A stretch of 35,548 nucleotides of DNA from BPIH01 sp042408535. GTDB lineage: Bacteria > Chloroflexota > Limnocylindria > Limnocylindrales > CSP1-4. Each line of letters starts with the position of its first letter. Position 1 is the first letter of the stretch. The notes below the pieces were generated by a model. The model had not been told where the DNA came from and made no database searches. It saw only the letters and a program-made list of their open reading frames with translations. The stretch spans positions 1 through 35,548 of the forward strand of contig JBHORA010000133.1 of the NCBI GenBank assembly GCA_042408535.1, given 5' to 3'. The position numbers and the translations under genes are program-made. This document shows, piece after piece, positions 7,527-16,346 of this stretch.

Positions 7527-8876
7527 ATGGACACGAAGCACGTCTGGCGAGCAGCCCTCGGAGAGCTCCAGGTCTCTCTGTCCCCCGCCAACTTCGAAAC
7601 CTGGCTCCGCGACACCCAGCTCCTCGACGTCGACGACAACCGCTTCCGGATCGCCGTCCCGAACGGCTTCGCCAAGGACTGGCTCGAGGGGCGCTATCGC
7701 TCGCTCATCAGCCAGACCCTGGCCCGGATCGTCGGCTACTCTGTCCAGGTCGAGTTCGTCGTCCAGCCCACTTCGGGCGGCGATGGCAGCGGGCCGCCAG
7801 CACCGCAGCCGGTCCGGGTCGAGGCTGGCCGGGTCGGTGGCGAAGGCGGGGGAACGAACCTCAACCCCCGCTACACGTTCGCCAACTTCATCGTCGGCTC
7901 GGCGAACCGCCTCGCCCACGCAGCCAGCCTCTCGGTCGCCGAACGGCCCGGTCACGCCTACAACCCGCTCTTCCTCTACGGCGGTGTCGGTCTCGGCAAG
8001 ACCCACCTCATGCACGCCATCGGGAACCAGGTCATCGCCAAGTTCCCCCGCAAGCGGGTCGTCTACGCCACCTCGGAGAAGTTCACGAACGAGTTCATCA
8101 CGAGCATCCAGCAGGGTCGGGTCGACGAGTTCCGGGCCCGCTACCGGCGGATCGACGTCCTCCTCATCGACGACATCCAGTTCATCGCCGACAAGGAGCG
8201 AACCCAGGAGGAGTTCTTCCACACCTTCAACGCCATCCACGAGGACGGCAAGCAAATCGTCCTCTCCTCGGACCGGCCGCCGAAGGCGATCCTCACCCTC
8301 GAGGAGCGGCTCCGAAGCCGCTTCGAATGGGGTCTCATTGCCGACCTCACCTCGCCGGACCTCGAAACCCGGATCGCCATCCTCCGGGCCAAGGCGGAGG
8401 AGCAGGGCGTCGCCATCAGCTCGGACGTCATCGAATTCATCGCCCGCAAGGTCGTCAGCAACATCAGGGAGCTCGAGGGGGCCCTGAACCGGGTCGTCGC
8501 CTACGCCTCCATGGGCGCCCTCCCGATCAGCATCGAGCTCGCCCAGGCCGTCCTCTCGAACGTCCTCTACAACCCGAAGAAGCGCCAGGTGACGCCGGAG
8601 CGGATCGCCCGAGCCGTGGCCGAGTACTACGGGGTCGACATGGAGGCACTCAAGGGCCAGAAGCGGGACAAGGGGATCGTCCTGCCGCGCCAGATCGCGA
8701 TGTTCCTCATGCGCGAAGAGACCGACGCCTCCCTCCTTCGGATCGGGGCCGAGCTCGGCGGGCGCGATCACAGCACGGTCCTCCACGCCTGCGACAAGAT
8801 CACCCGGGAGGTCGCCGCCAACGACGAGCTGCGGCGCGACATTGCCGCCGTCCGCGAGCTTATCTACGCCGACTGA
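7527..8876 (+). CDS. dnaA: Chromosomal replication initiator DnaA
   Basis: A 449-residue AAA+ ATPase that binds DnaA boxes and melts oriC. Domain I covers residues 1-80 (WRAALGELQ, FETWLRDT, FAKDWLE). A Gly/Pro linker follows. Domain III begins at NPRYTFANFIVGS, with Walker A GGVGLGKT at residues 152-159, Walker B VLLIDDIQF (Asp215-Asp216), the sensor region LSSDRPP and the arginine-finger segment EERLRSRFEWGL. Domain IV ends in the DNA-binding signature GGRDHSTVLHACDKI. The ATG at 7527 was chosen because domain I begins there; the open frame continues upstream without homology. Only a weak AGG lies before it. It is divergent from rpmH and followed by the oriC candidate and dnaN. Confidence 0.97.
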   Translation: MDTKHVWRAALGELQVSLSPANFETWLRDTQLLDVDDNRFRIAVPNGFAKDWLEGRYRSLISQTLARIVGYSVQVEFVVQPTSGGDGSGPPAPQPVRVEAGRVGGEGGGTNLNPRYTFANFIVGSANRLAHAASLSVAERPGHAYNPLFLYGGVGLGKTHLMHAIGNQVIAKFPRKRVVYATSEKFTNEFITSIQQGRVDEFRARYRRIDVLLIDDIQFIADKERTQEEFFHTFNAIHEDGKQIVLSSDRPPKAILTLEERLRSRFEWGLIADLTSPDLETRIAILRAKAEEQGVAISSDVIEFIARKVVSNIRELEGALNRVVAYASMGALPISIELAQAVLSNVLYNPKKRQVTPERIARAVAEYYGVDMEALKGQKRDKGIVLPRQIAMFLMREETDASLLRIGAELGGRDHSTVLHACDKITREVAANDELRRDIAAVRELIYAD

Positions 8877-9254
8877 GCCGACCGCGGGGCGGGTGGCGAA
8901 GATCCGCGGTCCCGTCGGACTGTGGATAAGCCCCGCAGATTCGTGGAAAAGGCGGCGGCATTGTGGATATCTGGGGCGATCCGATGGGGTCGTTCCGAGT
9001 CGTCACCCCTCCGGGAGGTGAGGCAGGAACGAGCGATCCACAGGCCTCCGCTCCCCGAACCCACCGGGTCGGGGCAGCTATCGACACCGCCGGCGCGGTC
9101 ATCCACGAGGCCTCCCTGCGGGCAGCTGCGGGGCGGCCCACACGATCCACAGCCTGATGAAGATGATGACGGAGTAAGAAGACATGAGCGACAATCCCCC
9201 TCACCGACACGACCACCTCGACCGCCATCATCCTGAGCTGCGGAGTCATCGACC
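8877..9254. other. Candidate replication origin (oriC)
   Basis: A noncoding region between dnaA and dnaN with seven DnaA-box-like 9-mers. Against TTATCCACA, TGTGGATAA (8921-8929, reverse) is perfect and TGTGGATAT (8962-8970, reverse) has one mismatch. CGTGGAAAA (8942-8950, reverse), CGATCCACA (9034-9042 and 9143-9151), CTATCGACA (9078-9086) and TCATCCACG (9099-9107) have two each. The left boxes face one way and the right boxes the other. A purine-rich, GAT-repeating and relatively AT-rich stretch (about 9154-9196) follows the last box and could be the unwinding element. Neighbouring genes diverge from here. Confidence 0.75.
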
Positions 9255-10370
9255 GTGAAGCTGTCCGTCATGCAGGAGAACCTCGCCCGCGGCCTGGCCG
9301 TCGTCGGGCGGGCCGTTTCGTCCCGGGCGACTCTCCCCGTTCTCACGAACGTCCTCCTCCGGACCGAGGACGGCGGGTTGAAACTGACGGCAACGAATCT
9401 CGAGATCGGGATCACCTACTGGGTGCCCGGCAAGATCGAGACCGATGGCGCCATCACCGTCCCGGCCCGCCTCTTCGCCGATCTCGTTGCCTCGCTGCCG
9501 GCCGCCGAACGCGTCGACCTCGCCGTCGAGGGCCCGGATACCCTCGGCCTCCGCTGCGGCCGGGTGGCGACCCACATCCGAGGCATCGACGCCGACGAAT
9601 TTCCGGCGATCCAGACCGCCGGCGAGCGGCCGACGACTCGGATCGCCCAGGGCGTCCTCCGTCGGGCCCTCTCCGAGACGATCTTCGCTGCCGCCAGCGA
9701 CGAGGCGCGGCCGATCCTGACCGGCGTACTCTGGCACTTCGATGGGGACCGGCTCACCCTCGCCGCGGCTGACAACTACCGGATCGCCGTTCGGACCATC
9801 CCGATCCTCGACCCGGTCCCCGACACGAGCGTCGTCGTTCCCGCCCGGGCCCTGACTGAGCTCGGCCGGATCCTCGGCGAGACCGAGGCTCCCGTCGAGG
9901 TCGTCCTGGCCGGGGCGCGGAACCAGATCCTCTACCACCTCGAGGGGATCGACCTCGTCAGCCGCCTCATCGACGGCCAGTTCCCGAACTACCGCCAGGT
10001 CCTCCCAACGAGCCACGTCACCTCGGCTGTCGTCGATCGGGAGGAGCTCCTCCGGACCCTTCGTCCGGCTGGCCACATCGCCAGCACAGCGGCGAACATC
10101 GTGAAGCTCGTCGTCGGCGAGACCGACGGCGAGGTGCGGGTGACGGCCGCGGCCGAGGTCGGCGACTACGAGGCTGGAGTGAGCGCTGCCGTCGAGGGCG
10201 ACCCGACGACGATCGCCTTCAACGTCCGGTACCTGACCGACGTCCTGACGAACGTCGAGGCCGAGCAGTTCGCCATCGAGCTCAACGGCCCCCTCTCGCC
10301 GGGCGTCTTTCGGCCCATCGGCGACGACGCCTACATCCACGTCGTCATGCCCGTTCGGACGACGTCCTGA
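9255..10370 (+). CDS. dnaN: DNA polymerase III beta subunit (sliding clamp)
   Basis: The ring-shaped processivity clamp of replication, 371 residues, normal length. It starts MKLSVMQENLARGLAVVGRA and continues with the domain-1 signature TLPVLTNVLL and LTATNLEIGI. It carries three similar domains, including the middle-domain YRLA-like segment DNYRIAVRTIP, and ends in IHVVMPVR, the usual hydrophobic pocket terminus. The GTG start at 9255 has GGAG nine bases upstream. It follows oriC and precedes recF by 20 bp, so dnaN-recF-dciA are probably one transcript. Confidence 0.97.
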   Translation: MKLSVMQENLARGLAVVGRAVSSRATLPVLTNVLLRTEDGGLKLTATNLEIGITYWVPGKIETDGAITVPARLFADLVASLPAAERVDLAVEGPDTLGLRCGRVATHIRGIDADEFPAIQTAGERPTTRIAQGVLRRALSETIFAAASDEARPILTGVLWHFDGDRLTLAAADNYRIAVRTIPILDPVPDTSVVVPARALTELGRILGETEAPVEVVLAGARNQILYHLEGIDLVSRLIDGQFPNYRQVLPTSHVTSAVVDREELLRTLRPAGHIASTAANIVKLVVGETDGEVRVTAAAEVGDYEAGVSAAVEGDPTTIAFNVRYLTDVLTNVEAEQFAIELNGPLSPGVFRPIGDDAYIHVVMPVRTTS

Positions 10371-10390
10371 CGCCGTCCCCAGGGAGGCCC

Positions 10391-11593
10391 GTGACCGTCC
10401 TCCGCGCGATCCAGATCGACGATCTGCGGGCCTATCGACGGGTCACCGCTGACTTTCCGGATGGGCCACAGCTCGTCTGGGGACCGAACGCGGCCGGCAA
10501 GACGAGCCTCATCGAAGCGATCGTCCTCCTCGCCTGGGGCCGCTCGCATCGGACGGCGGCCGACGCCGAGCTCGTCCGGTGGGGGGCGGCCTTCAGCCGA
10601 ATCGAGGGCCTCGTCGCTGCGGAGCCCGGTCCCAGCGACGCTGGGAGCCAACCCCCGGCTGCCGTCGAGGTCGTCGTGGCTCGGGCGGGAGCCGGCTCAC
10701 GAAAGCGGATCCGGGTCGACGGGGTCGGCCGCCGGGCGGCGAGCCTAGGGAGCGTCCTCCGGGTCGTCGTCTTCGCCCCCGAGGAGATGCTCCTCGTCGT
10801 CGGCCCACCGTCCCTCCGCCGGGACGCCCTCGACCGGCTCGCCGGACAGCTCGTTCCTGCCTATGCCGTCGATCTGGCAACGTACGGGCGGGCCGTCGCC
10901 CAGCGAAACCAACTCCTCCGCCAGATCCGGGACGAGGGCGCCGACCGCGGCCAGCTCCGTTTCTGGACGGAGACGTGCATCGAACTCGGGGCATCCCTCG
11001 TCGTCGGCCGGCTCCGGCTCCTGGACGAGCTCGCCGGACCCCTCGCCGCCGCCCACCGGCTCATCGCCCCCGAGGAGGCCTCGACCGGTCCTCTCAGGCT
11101 CGCCTACCGGACGAACGCCCCGGCGGGGCCAGGCGAGACGGTCCGCGACGCCCTCCGCCGACGCTTTACCGAGACCGCCGAGAAGGAGCTCTGGAACGGG
11201 ACGACCCTCGTCGGCCCTCACCGCGACGACATCACCTTCGAACTCGGCGGCCGCGATCTCGCCGGCTTCGCCTCCCGGGGCCAGCAGCGGACGGCGATCC
11301 TCGCCCTCAAGCTCGCCGAGCTCGACCTCCTCGCCGCCCACGACGGACGGCCGCCGCTCCTCCTCCTCGACGACGTCTTCAGCGAGCTCGATCCGACTCG
11401 TCGGGCGCACCTCGTCCGCCGGGTCGGCGAGCTGCCACAGGCCTTCGTGACGACGACGGCCATCGAGGAGCTCGATCCCGAGCTCGTTCGAGCCGCTGTC
11501 GCCTGGCAGGTCGTCCCGGGGCCCGACGGGGCGAGCCTCGTCGGGCCGGGCGCCAAGGAAGGCCTCGGCCCCGACCTGGCGATCTCCCGATGA
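10391..11593 (+). CDS. recF: DNA replication and repair protein RecF
   Basis: An SMC-like ATPase that helps load RecA at gaps with RecO and RecR. It is 400 residues. Walker A is GPNAAGKTS (Lys37), the ABC signature is SRGQQRT (residues 295-301), and Walker B plus D-loop is LLLLDDVFSELD (323-334). An internal Lys/Arg stretch RKRIRVDG precedes the family motif VVVFAPEEMLLVVGPPSLRRD. The GTG start has AGGGAGG just upstream. It lies in the standard dnaA-dnaN-recF order and its TGA overlaps the ATG of the next gene. Confidence 0.96.
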   Translation: MTVLRAIQIDDLRAYRRVTADFPDGPQLVWGPNAAGKTSLIEAIVLLAWGRSHRTAADAELVRWGAAFSRIEGLVAAEPGPSDAGSQPPAAVEVVVARAGAGSRKRIRVDGVGRRAASLGSVLRVVVFAPEEMLLVVGPPSLRRDALDRLAGQLVPAYAVDLATYGRAVAQRNQLLRQIRDEGADRGQLRFWTETCIELGASLVVGRLRLLDELAGPLAAAHRLIAPEEASTGPLRLAYRTNAPAGPGETVRDALRRRFTETAEKELWNGTTLVGPHRDDITFELGGRDLAGFASRGQQRTAILALKLAELDLLAAHDGRPPLLLLDDVFSELDPTRRAHLVRRVGELPQAFVTTTAIEELDPELVRAAVAWQVVPGPDGASLVGPGAKEGLGPDLAISR

Positions 11594-11913
11594 TCCGCCG
11601 ACGACCGATGGAGCGGGTCGGCGACCTTCTGCCCGAGATGGCGCGTCGCCTCGGGCTCGAGGCCGAGCTCCGCCAGGCCCAGGCGGCGGCGAGCTGGTCG
11701 GCCCTCGTCGCCGAGCTCGTCCCGCCGGCTGCGGGGGCGACCCGCCTCGTTCGGATCGACGGGGAGCGGGCCGTCGTCGAGGCCGACGCACCGATCGTGG
11801 CCCAGGAGCTCCGGCTCCGAGCCACGGAGCTCGTCGGCTCCCTCCGTTCCCGCCCCGGCGGCAGGGGCGTGACCGAGCTCGTCGTTCGGGTTCGCCCTCC
11901 CGGCCGGCTATAA
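11590..11913 (+). CDS. DciA-like (DUF721) helicase-loader-type protein
   Basis: A 107-residue protein. The core QAAASWSALVAELVPPAAG, then RLVRIDGERAVVEADAPIVAQEL and LRLRATELVGSL, has the form of DUF721/DciA, the ancestral family that helps load the replicative helicase DnaB. The ATG overlaps the recF stop (ATGA), and the place after recF is typical for this family in high-GC Gram-positive bacteria. The TAA stop is part of a TATAAT hexamer likely to drive the next gene. The N-terminal domain is short. Confidence 0.8.
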   Translation: MIRRRPMERVGDLLPEMARRLGLEAELRQAQAAASWSALVAELVPPAAGATRLVRIDGERAVVEADAPIVAQELRLRATELVGSLRSRPGGRGVTELVVRVRPPGRL

Positions 11914-11914
11914 T
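11909..11914 (+). promoter_or_regulatory. Consensus -10 hexamer before the PP2C-like gene
   Basis: A perfect TATAAT straddles the stop codon of the DUF721 gene. The -35 at 18-bp spacing (TTCGGG) is weak. A start near 11921 would leave a leader of about 100 nt containing a 6-bp hairpin (CCTCGG/CCGAGG, 11957-11974). Confidence 0.45.
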
Positions 11915-12023
11915 CGCCCACCCACGTGGCCGCACAGCCAACCATCGCCCAGCCCGCCTCGGGGCTCGCCGAGGGTTCCCCTTTGCCCCTGCCGGACCGG
12001 GGACTCGTGCGGGAGGCGTGACC

Positions 12024-14258
12024 ATGGCAGTTCGCCTCCAGACGAAGCTCGGGGTCGTCCCCGAAGCCGACCGACTCCCGGACTCGGCCGACACCGTCCT
12101 CGTCACCGAACCCTCGATCGGGGCCGTCGCCCGCTCGAAGGGGAACCTCTACCTCCTCGTGACCGCTCGCGGCGGGGGCGCTCGCCTCCGCCAGCTGACC
12201 CGGCTCGTCGCCGAGACGATCCGGGCCGAGTACTACTACGACGAATCGGCGGGCATCCGGATCGTCCTCGAGAAGGCCATCGACCTCGCCAACAAGCGCC
12301 TCATCCACGAGCGCGGTCCCTGGGACCCGGCCGCCGGGGGGCCGATCGGCGTCGCCCTCGCCGTCGTCCGGGGGAGCGAGCTCTACGTCTCGACCGCGGG
12401 CCCCGCCGAGGCGTATCTTGTCCGCGGGGCGCGGCTCTCCACCCTCCCCGATCCCGAGCGAGACCGAGGCCTGCCCTACACCGGCCTCCGCCCCGATGTC
12501 TGGCGCGGCGAGATCGCCGTCGGCGACTCCCTCCTCCTCGTCAGCCCGAACCTGAGCGCCCAGCTTGGGCCAGAGGCGCTGAAGGACGCCCTCGTTACCC
12601 TCCATCCCCAGTCCGCCGTGGAGCACCTTCACCACCGCTTCGTCGCTTCGGGCGGGATTGGGAGCGACGCCGTCCTGGCCATCGAGCTGGCCGAGGTCGC
12701 GGCGACGGCGAGGACGCGGACCCTCGAGCCCGTGCGAGCGCCGGAGCCCCTCGCCGGTGCCCCGGACCGAGGACCCTTCCCGATCGCCGACCAGGTGAGC
12801 GAGGGGGTCGCCGCCCTCGGGGCGCAGGCCCGAACGGCCGGCCGGACGGCGCGCAACCTCCTCGAGCGGCTCGTCCTCGCCATCCAGGACCGCCTTCCTC
12901 GCCGACCGACCGTCTACCGACGGGTCACCCCCTACAGCGCCCGACGGGAGCAGCAACGCCGGGCGGCCGTCGCCGTCCTCGCCTTCGTCGTCGTCGCCGG
13001 TGGGCTGGGCCTCGCCGTCTACGCTGCCGGGGGTGGGCCGCCACGCGAGGCCGTTTCCTCGCTGACGGCCGGCCAGCAAGCGTTGAGCGCGGCGAAGGAG
13101 GCCATCGACACCGTCTGGGCACCGGGCGTCGATCTCGTGACGGGCGACCCGCGGCGGGCACGCCAGCTCCTCGAGACGGCCTACGAGCAGCTCGCCGCCG
13201 CCGAGCGAGCGGGGATCCCAACCGCGACGACCGCGCCCCTCCGGCAACGGGTCGTCGCGGGACTCGATGAACTCTTCGGTGTCGTCCCGGTGGCGGCGAC
13301 GACGCTCTTCAGCTTCGAGGGGGCCGAGACGCCGGTCGACCTCCGGGGGCTCGTTCTGGGACCCGATGGAGCGCCCTTCGTCCTCGACCGGGCGACGAAG
13401 ACCGTCTACCGGATCGACGTCGCGGCCCAGACGGCGACGGCGATCCTCCGGGAGGGGACGAAGGCGTCGGGGGCGACGGCGGCTGAACCGCGCTTCCTTT
13501 TCGTCGGCGGACCCGACGTCCTCGTCCTCGACGCGGCGAACCAGCTCTGGCGTTGGCGTCCGGCGAACACCTCGGGAAAGGGGACGCTGGCCAGAATCCG
13601 GGTCAAGGACTCGGCGACCTGGGGCGACGACATCCGGGCCGTCGGCACGTACGTCCGCAACGCCTCCCTCGGTCTCTACAACCTCTACGTCGTCGATCCC
13701 TCGGCCCGCCAGATCCTCACCTACTCGCCGGCCGCCGACGGCAGCGGCTACCCGGCCGACCCGACGGGTCGACTGGCGACGGAGCGGGACGTGAGCGCCT
13801 TCGAGGCCCTCTACATCGACGGCGACATCTTCGTCACCGACAACGGGGTCATCGAGCGCTTCGTTTCCGGGCGGAGCGGAGGCTGGGACGCGGAGCTGCC
13901 GCCCGACGAGCTTCTCCGGCCGGCGCCGGACTACCGGCTCCTCGCCTCGGCCACACCGCGACGATCCGGCCGCCTCTACGCCTACGACGCTCGGAACGGC
14001 CGGATCGTCGCCTACGAGAAGGCGACGGGGGCGTACATCGAGCAGTACCGGCTTGCCGGTGGCGACCCGGCCTGGCGTGACCTTCGTGGCATGTACGTCG
14101 TTCCGGGCGCCGCCGACGCCCCCGACACGATCGTCTGGATCGACCGGAGCCGTCTCGTCTCGAGCCTCCTCGAACGGGTCCCCGATCGGCCGGGAGCGAC
14201 GCCCCGACCGAGTCCGAGCGGGTCGCTCGAGACCTCACCGAGCCCGAGCGCGCCGTGA
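12024..14258 (+). CDS. Membrane protein: degenerate PP2C-like domain plus propeller-like domain
   Basis: A 744-residue protein in three parts. Residues 1 to about 225 resemble a PP2C-type phosphatase fold (core strands YLLVTARGGG, GVALAVVRGSELYVSTAG, GDSLLLVSPNL, IGSDAVLAIEL), but the metal-binding DGMGG motif is not present; TARGGG occupies its place. One TM helix lies at about 314-336 (VAVLAFVVVAGGLGLAVYAAGG). An outer helical part (350-420) leads to a propeller-like region of beta repeats (VLDRATKTVYRID, YAYDARNGRIVAY) and a Pro/Ser tail. It may be a catalytically dead sensor, but the function is unknown. The ATG at 12024 is preferred over a GTG at 12018 because GGGAGG ends seven bases before it. 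Its stop overlaps the rhomboid start. Confidence 0.75.
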   Translation: MAVRLQTKLGVVPEADRLPDSADTVLVTEPSIGAVARSKGNLYLLVTARGGGARLRQLTRLVAETIRAEYYYDESAGIRIVLEKAIDLANKRLIHERGPWDPAAGGPIGVALAVVRGSELYVSTAGPAEAYLVRGARLSTLPDPERDRGLPYTGLRPDVWRGEIAVGDSLLLVSPNLSAQLGPEALKDALVTLHPQSAVEHLHHRFVASGGIGSDAVLAIELAEVAATARTRTLEPVRAPEPLAGAPDRGPFPIADQVSEGVAALGAQARTAGRTARNLLERLVLAIQDRLPRRPTVYRRVTPYSARREQQRRAAVAVLAFVVVAGGLGLAVYAAGGGPPREAVSSLTAGQQALSAAKEAIDTVWAPGVDLVTGDPRRARQLLETAYEQLAAAERAGIPTATTAPLRQRVVAGLDELFGVVPVAATTLFSFEGAETPVDLRGLVLGPDGAPFVLDRATKTVYRIDVAAQTATAILREGTKASGATAAEPRFLFVGGPDVLVLDAANQLWRWRPANTSGKGTLARIRVKDSATWGDDIRAVGTYVRNASLGLYNLYVVDPSARQILTYSPAADGSGYPADPTGRLATERDVSAFEALYIDGDIFVTDNGVIERFVSGRSGGWDAELPPDELLRPAPDYRLLASATPRRSGRLYAYDARNGRIVAYEKATGAYIEQYRLAGGDPAWRDLRGMYVVPGAADAPDTIVWIDRSRLVSSLLERVPDRPGATPRPSPSGSLETSPSPSAP

Positions 14259-14962
14259 TCCCCCTTCGGGACGCGAACCCGACCCGGCGCCTCCCGCTCG
14301 TCACCCTCGCCCTCATCGGGGCCTCCTTCGTCGTCTTCGCCTACGAGCTTGGGCTCCAGGCCGACGGCGGCGAGCGGGCCCTCCTCCGCTTCTACCTTGA
14401 GTACGGCGTCGTGCCGGCCCGCCTCTCCGCCGCCCTCGCGGCCGGGGATCTCCTCTCGCCGGCCGTTCTCTCCATCCTGACGAGCATGTTCGTCCATGGC
14501 GGCTGGCTCCACCTCCTCGGGAACATGCTCTACCTCTGGATCTTCGGCGACAACGTCGAGGACCGGCTCGGCCGCGGCGTCTACCTCGTCTTCTACGTCG
14601 CCGGCGGGATCGCCGCCGCCCTCGCCCAGTGGGCCATGGATCCAACCTCGAAGGTCCCCCTCGTCGGCGCCTCGGGTGCCATCGCCGCCGTCCTCGGTGC
14701 CTACCTCGTCCTCTTCCCCCACGCTCGGGTCCTGTCCCTCGTCCTCGTCGGGTTCTTCTACCAGCTCGTTGCCGTGCCCGCCGTCCTCGTCCTCGGCTTC
14801 TGGTTCGTCCTCCAGCTCGTGAACGGGGCCCTCTCGCTCGGGATGCCGGCGGCCGGCGGCGGGGTCGCCTTCTTTGCCCACATCGGCGGCTTCATCGTCG
14901 GTGCCCTCCTCGCCCTTCCGTATCGCCGCCGGCGACCGGTCTCCCCGTGGTCCGTGGGATAA
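14255..14962 (+). CDS. Rhomboid family intramembrane serine protease
   Basis: A 235-residue polytopic protease that would cleave transmembrane substrates. The catalytic serine is in GASG (Ser140) and the histidine in FFAHIGGF (His209), with the HGGWLHLLGNM loop (His81, His86, Asn90) that forms the oxyanion region. About six or seven helices are visible. The GTG start overlaps the stop of the propeller gene (GTGA), so the two are translationally coupled. The substrate is unknown; the upstream single-pass protein is an obvious candidate. Confidence 0.9.
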   Translation: MIPLRDANPTRRLPLVTLALIGASFVVFAYELGLQADGGERALLRFYLEYGVVPARLSAALAAGDLLSPAVLSILTSMFVHGGWLHLLGNMLYLWIFGDNVEDRLGRGVYLVFYVAGGIAAALAQWAMDPTSKVPLVGASGAIAAVLGAYLVLFPHARVLSLVLVGFFYQLVAVPAVLVLGFWFVLQLVNGALSLGMPAAGGGVAFFAHIGGFIVGALLALPYRRRRPVSPWSVG

Positions 14963-14969
14963 TGGAGCC

Positions 14970-15533
14970 ATGCCGAACGAACTCGTCGAGATGATCGTCG
15001 AGAGCGTGCGGGTCCACATGCCCTCGAGCCGTCATGTCGTCATCCTCAAAGAGGCCCACCGGGAGCGGTACCTCCCGATCTGGATCGGACCCTGGGAGGC
15101 GAGCGCCATCGCCATGCGCCTCCAGGGGGTGACGCCCGAGCGCCCGCTCACCCACGACCTCTTCGCGAACACCCTCGCCGAGCTCGGTGTCCGCCTCGAC
15201 CAGGTCGTCATCACCCGGCTCGCCGAGGAGACCTTCCACGCCGCCCTCTTCCTCGAGGCGAACGGGCGGCGGATCGAGGTCGACTCCCGACCCTCCGACG
15301 CCCTCGCCCTCGCCGTCCGGGTCGGGGTCCCGATCTACGCCGCCGAAGCCGTCCTCGAGGCCGCCGGTCTCGGACCGGAGACGGAGGCCGAGGAGCGCGA
15401 GGGGACCGGGAGTCCCTTCGAGCGGACCGGTGGCACCCCGCCGGACGATCCGCGCCTGGCGCCCTTCCGGGACTTCATCAACTCCCTCGACATCGATCTG
15501 CCGGGCGAGGGGGGCGAGCAGCGGAGCTCGTAA
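14970..15533 (+). CDS. Bifunctional nuclease (BFN/DUF151) domain protein
   Basis: A 187-residue soluble protein with a BFN domain over residues about 1-130: VILKEAHRERYLPIWIG, ASAIAMRLQG, THDLFANTLAELG and SRPSDALALAVRVGVPIY. Family members have been described with DNase/RNase activity and in stress responses; activity here is inferred. The C-terminal 50 residues are acidic and Gly-rich, ending in FRDFINSLDIDLPGE. The start MPNELVEMIVESV was chosen because the domain begins there. GATAAT (14958-14963) ends six bases before the ATG, so a leaderless transcript is possible as well as coupling to the rhomboid gene, whose stop is seven bases upstream. Confidence 0.87.
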   Translation: MPNELVEMIVESVRVHMPSSRHVVILKEAHRERYLPIWIGPWEASAIAMRLQGVTPERPLTHDLFANTLAELGVRLDQVVITRLAEETFHAALFLEANGRRIEVDSRPSDALALAVRVGVPIYAAEAVLEAAGLGPETEAEEREGTGSPFERTGGTPPDDPRLAPFRDFINSLDIDLPGEGGEQRSS

Positions 15534-15548
15534 GCCGGCGAGCCCAGG

Positions 15549-16346
15549 TCAGCTGCCGCCTCCTGGACCGAGGATCGGGCGGCCCCTGGCGAGGGCTCGC
15601 TCGCGGTTCGCCCAGAGGCGAAGCCGAAGGGACCAGAAGTCTTTCACCGCCCGCCAGATGACCGATGGCTTCGCCCCCGTCGGCGAGCCCGCCCGGCGGG
15701 GATGGTGGGGAACGCCGACCTCGGCGATCCGCCGGCCCCGGGCGAGGAGCTTGATGAGGAGTTCGGCCGAGAAGAAGGCGCCGCCCGACTCGACGGCGAC
15801 GTCGGCGAGGGCGTCGCGTCGGAAGACCTTGCAGGCACAGTCGACGTCCCGGACCCGAAGGCCGAACCAGATCCGATTCGCCAGTCGGTAGAGGCGGGCG
15901 TAGAGGGTCCGGATCGGCGGGTCGGCGCGGTGGAGGCGGTAGCCGACGACGGCATCGGGGCGGTCGGGGCCTTCGAGGCGAGCGAGGAGGCGGCCGAGAT
16001 CGGCGACTCGAAACTGGCGATCGCCATCGGTGAAGGCGATGAGCTCGTAGCGGGCGGCCCGGAAGCCAGACCGGAGGGCCTCCCCGTAGCCGAGGTTCGT
16101 CGGGTGGTGGACGACCCGGACGAAGCCCGGGTGGGCGGCCGCGAGGCCGTCGGCGATGGCGCCCGTGGCGTCGCGGGAGCCGTCGTCGACGGCGATGATC
16201 TCGAACTCGTCGGCGAAGGCGGGCAGGGTGGCCAGCGCTTCTTCGACGAGGCCCGCGAGATTCGCCTCCTCGTTGTGGGCGGGGAAGAAGTAGGAGAGGC
16301 GGGGGACGCGGACGCCGGCCGGGCTCGTCTCGCTCGTGCCGCTCAT
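15549..16346 (-). CDS. Family 2 glycosyltransferase, polyprenyl-phosphate sugar synthase type
   Basis: A 265-residue cytoplasmic GT-A enzyme. YFFPAHNEEANLAGLVEEAL begins the nucleotide-sugar fold, AVDDGSRDAT carries Asp54-Asp55, and TDGDRQF gives the metal-binding DGD (Asp107, Asp109). The motifs HPTNLGYGEALRSGF and DVDCACKVFRRD match the dolichol-phosphate mannose synthase group. It probably loads mannose or a related sugar on a polyprenyl phosphate for the GT-C enzymes beside it. No C-terminal membrane domain is present. The ATG at 16346 overlaps the stop of the DUF2723 gene (ATGA). It is convergent with the BFN gene, 15 bp away, with no visible terminator. Confidence 0.87.
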   Translation of the reverse strand: MSGTSETSPAGVRVPRLSYFFPAHNEEANLAGLVEEALATLPAFADEFEIIAVDDGSRDATGAIADGLAAAHPGFVRVVHHPTNLGYGEALRSGFRAARYELIAFTDGDRQFRVADLGRLLARLEGPDRPDAVVGYRLHRADPPIRTLYARLYRLANRIWFGLRVRDVDCACKVFRRDALADVAVESGGAFFSAELLIKLLARGRRIAEVGVPHHPRRAGSPTGAKPSVIWRAVKDFWSLRLRLWANRERALARGRPILGPGGGS

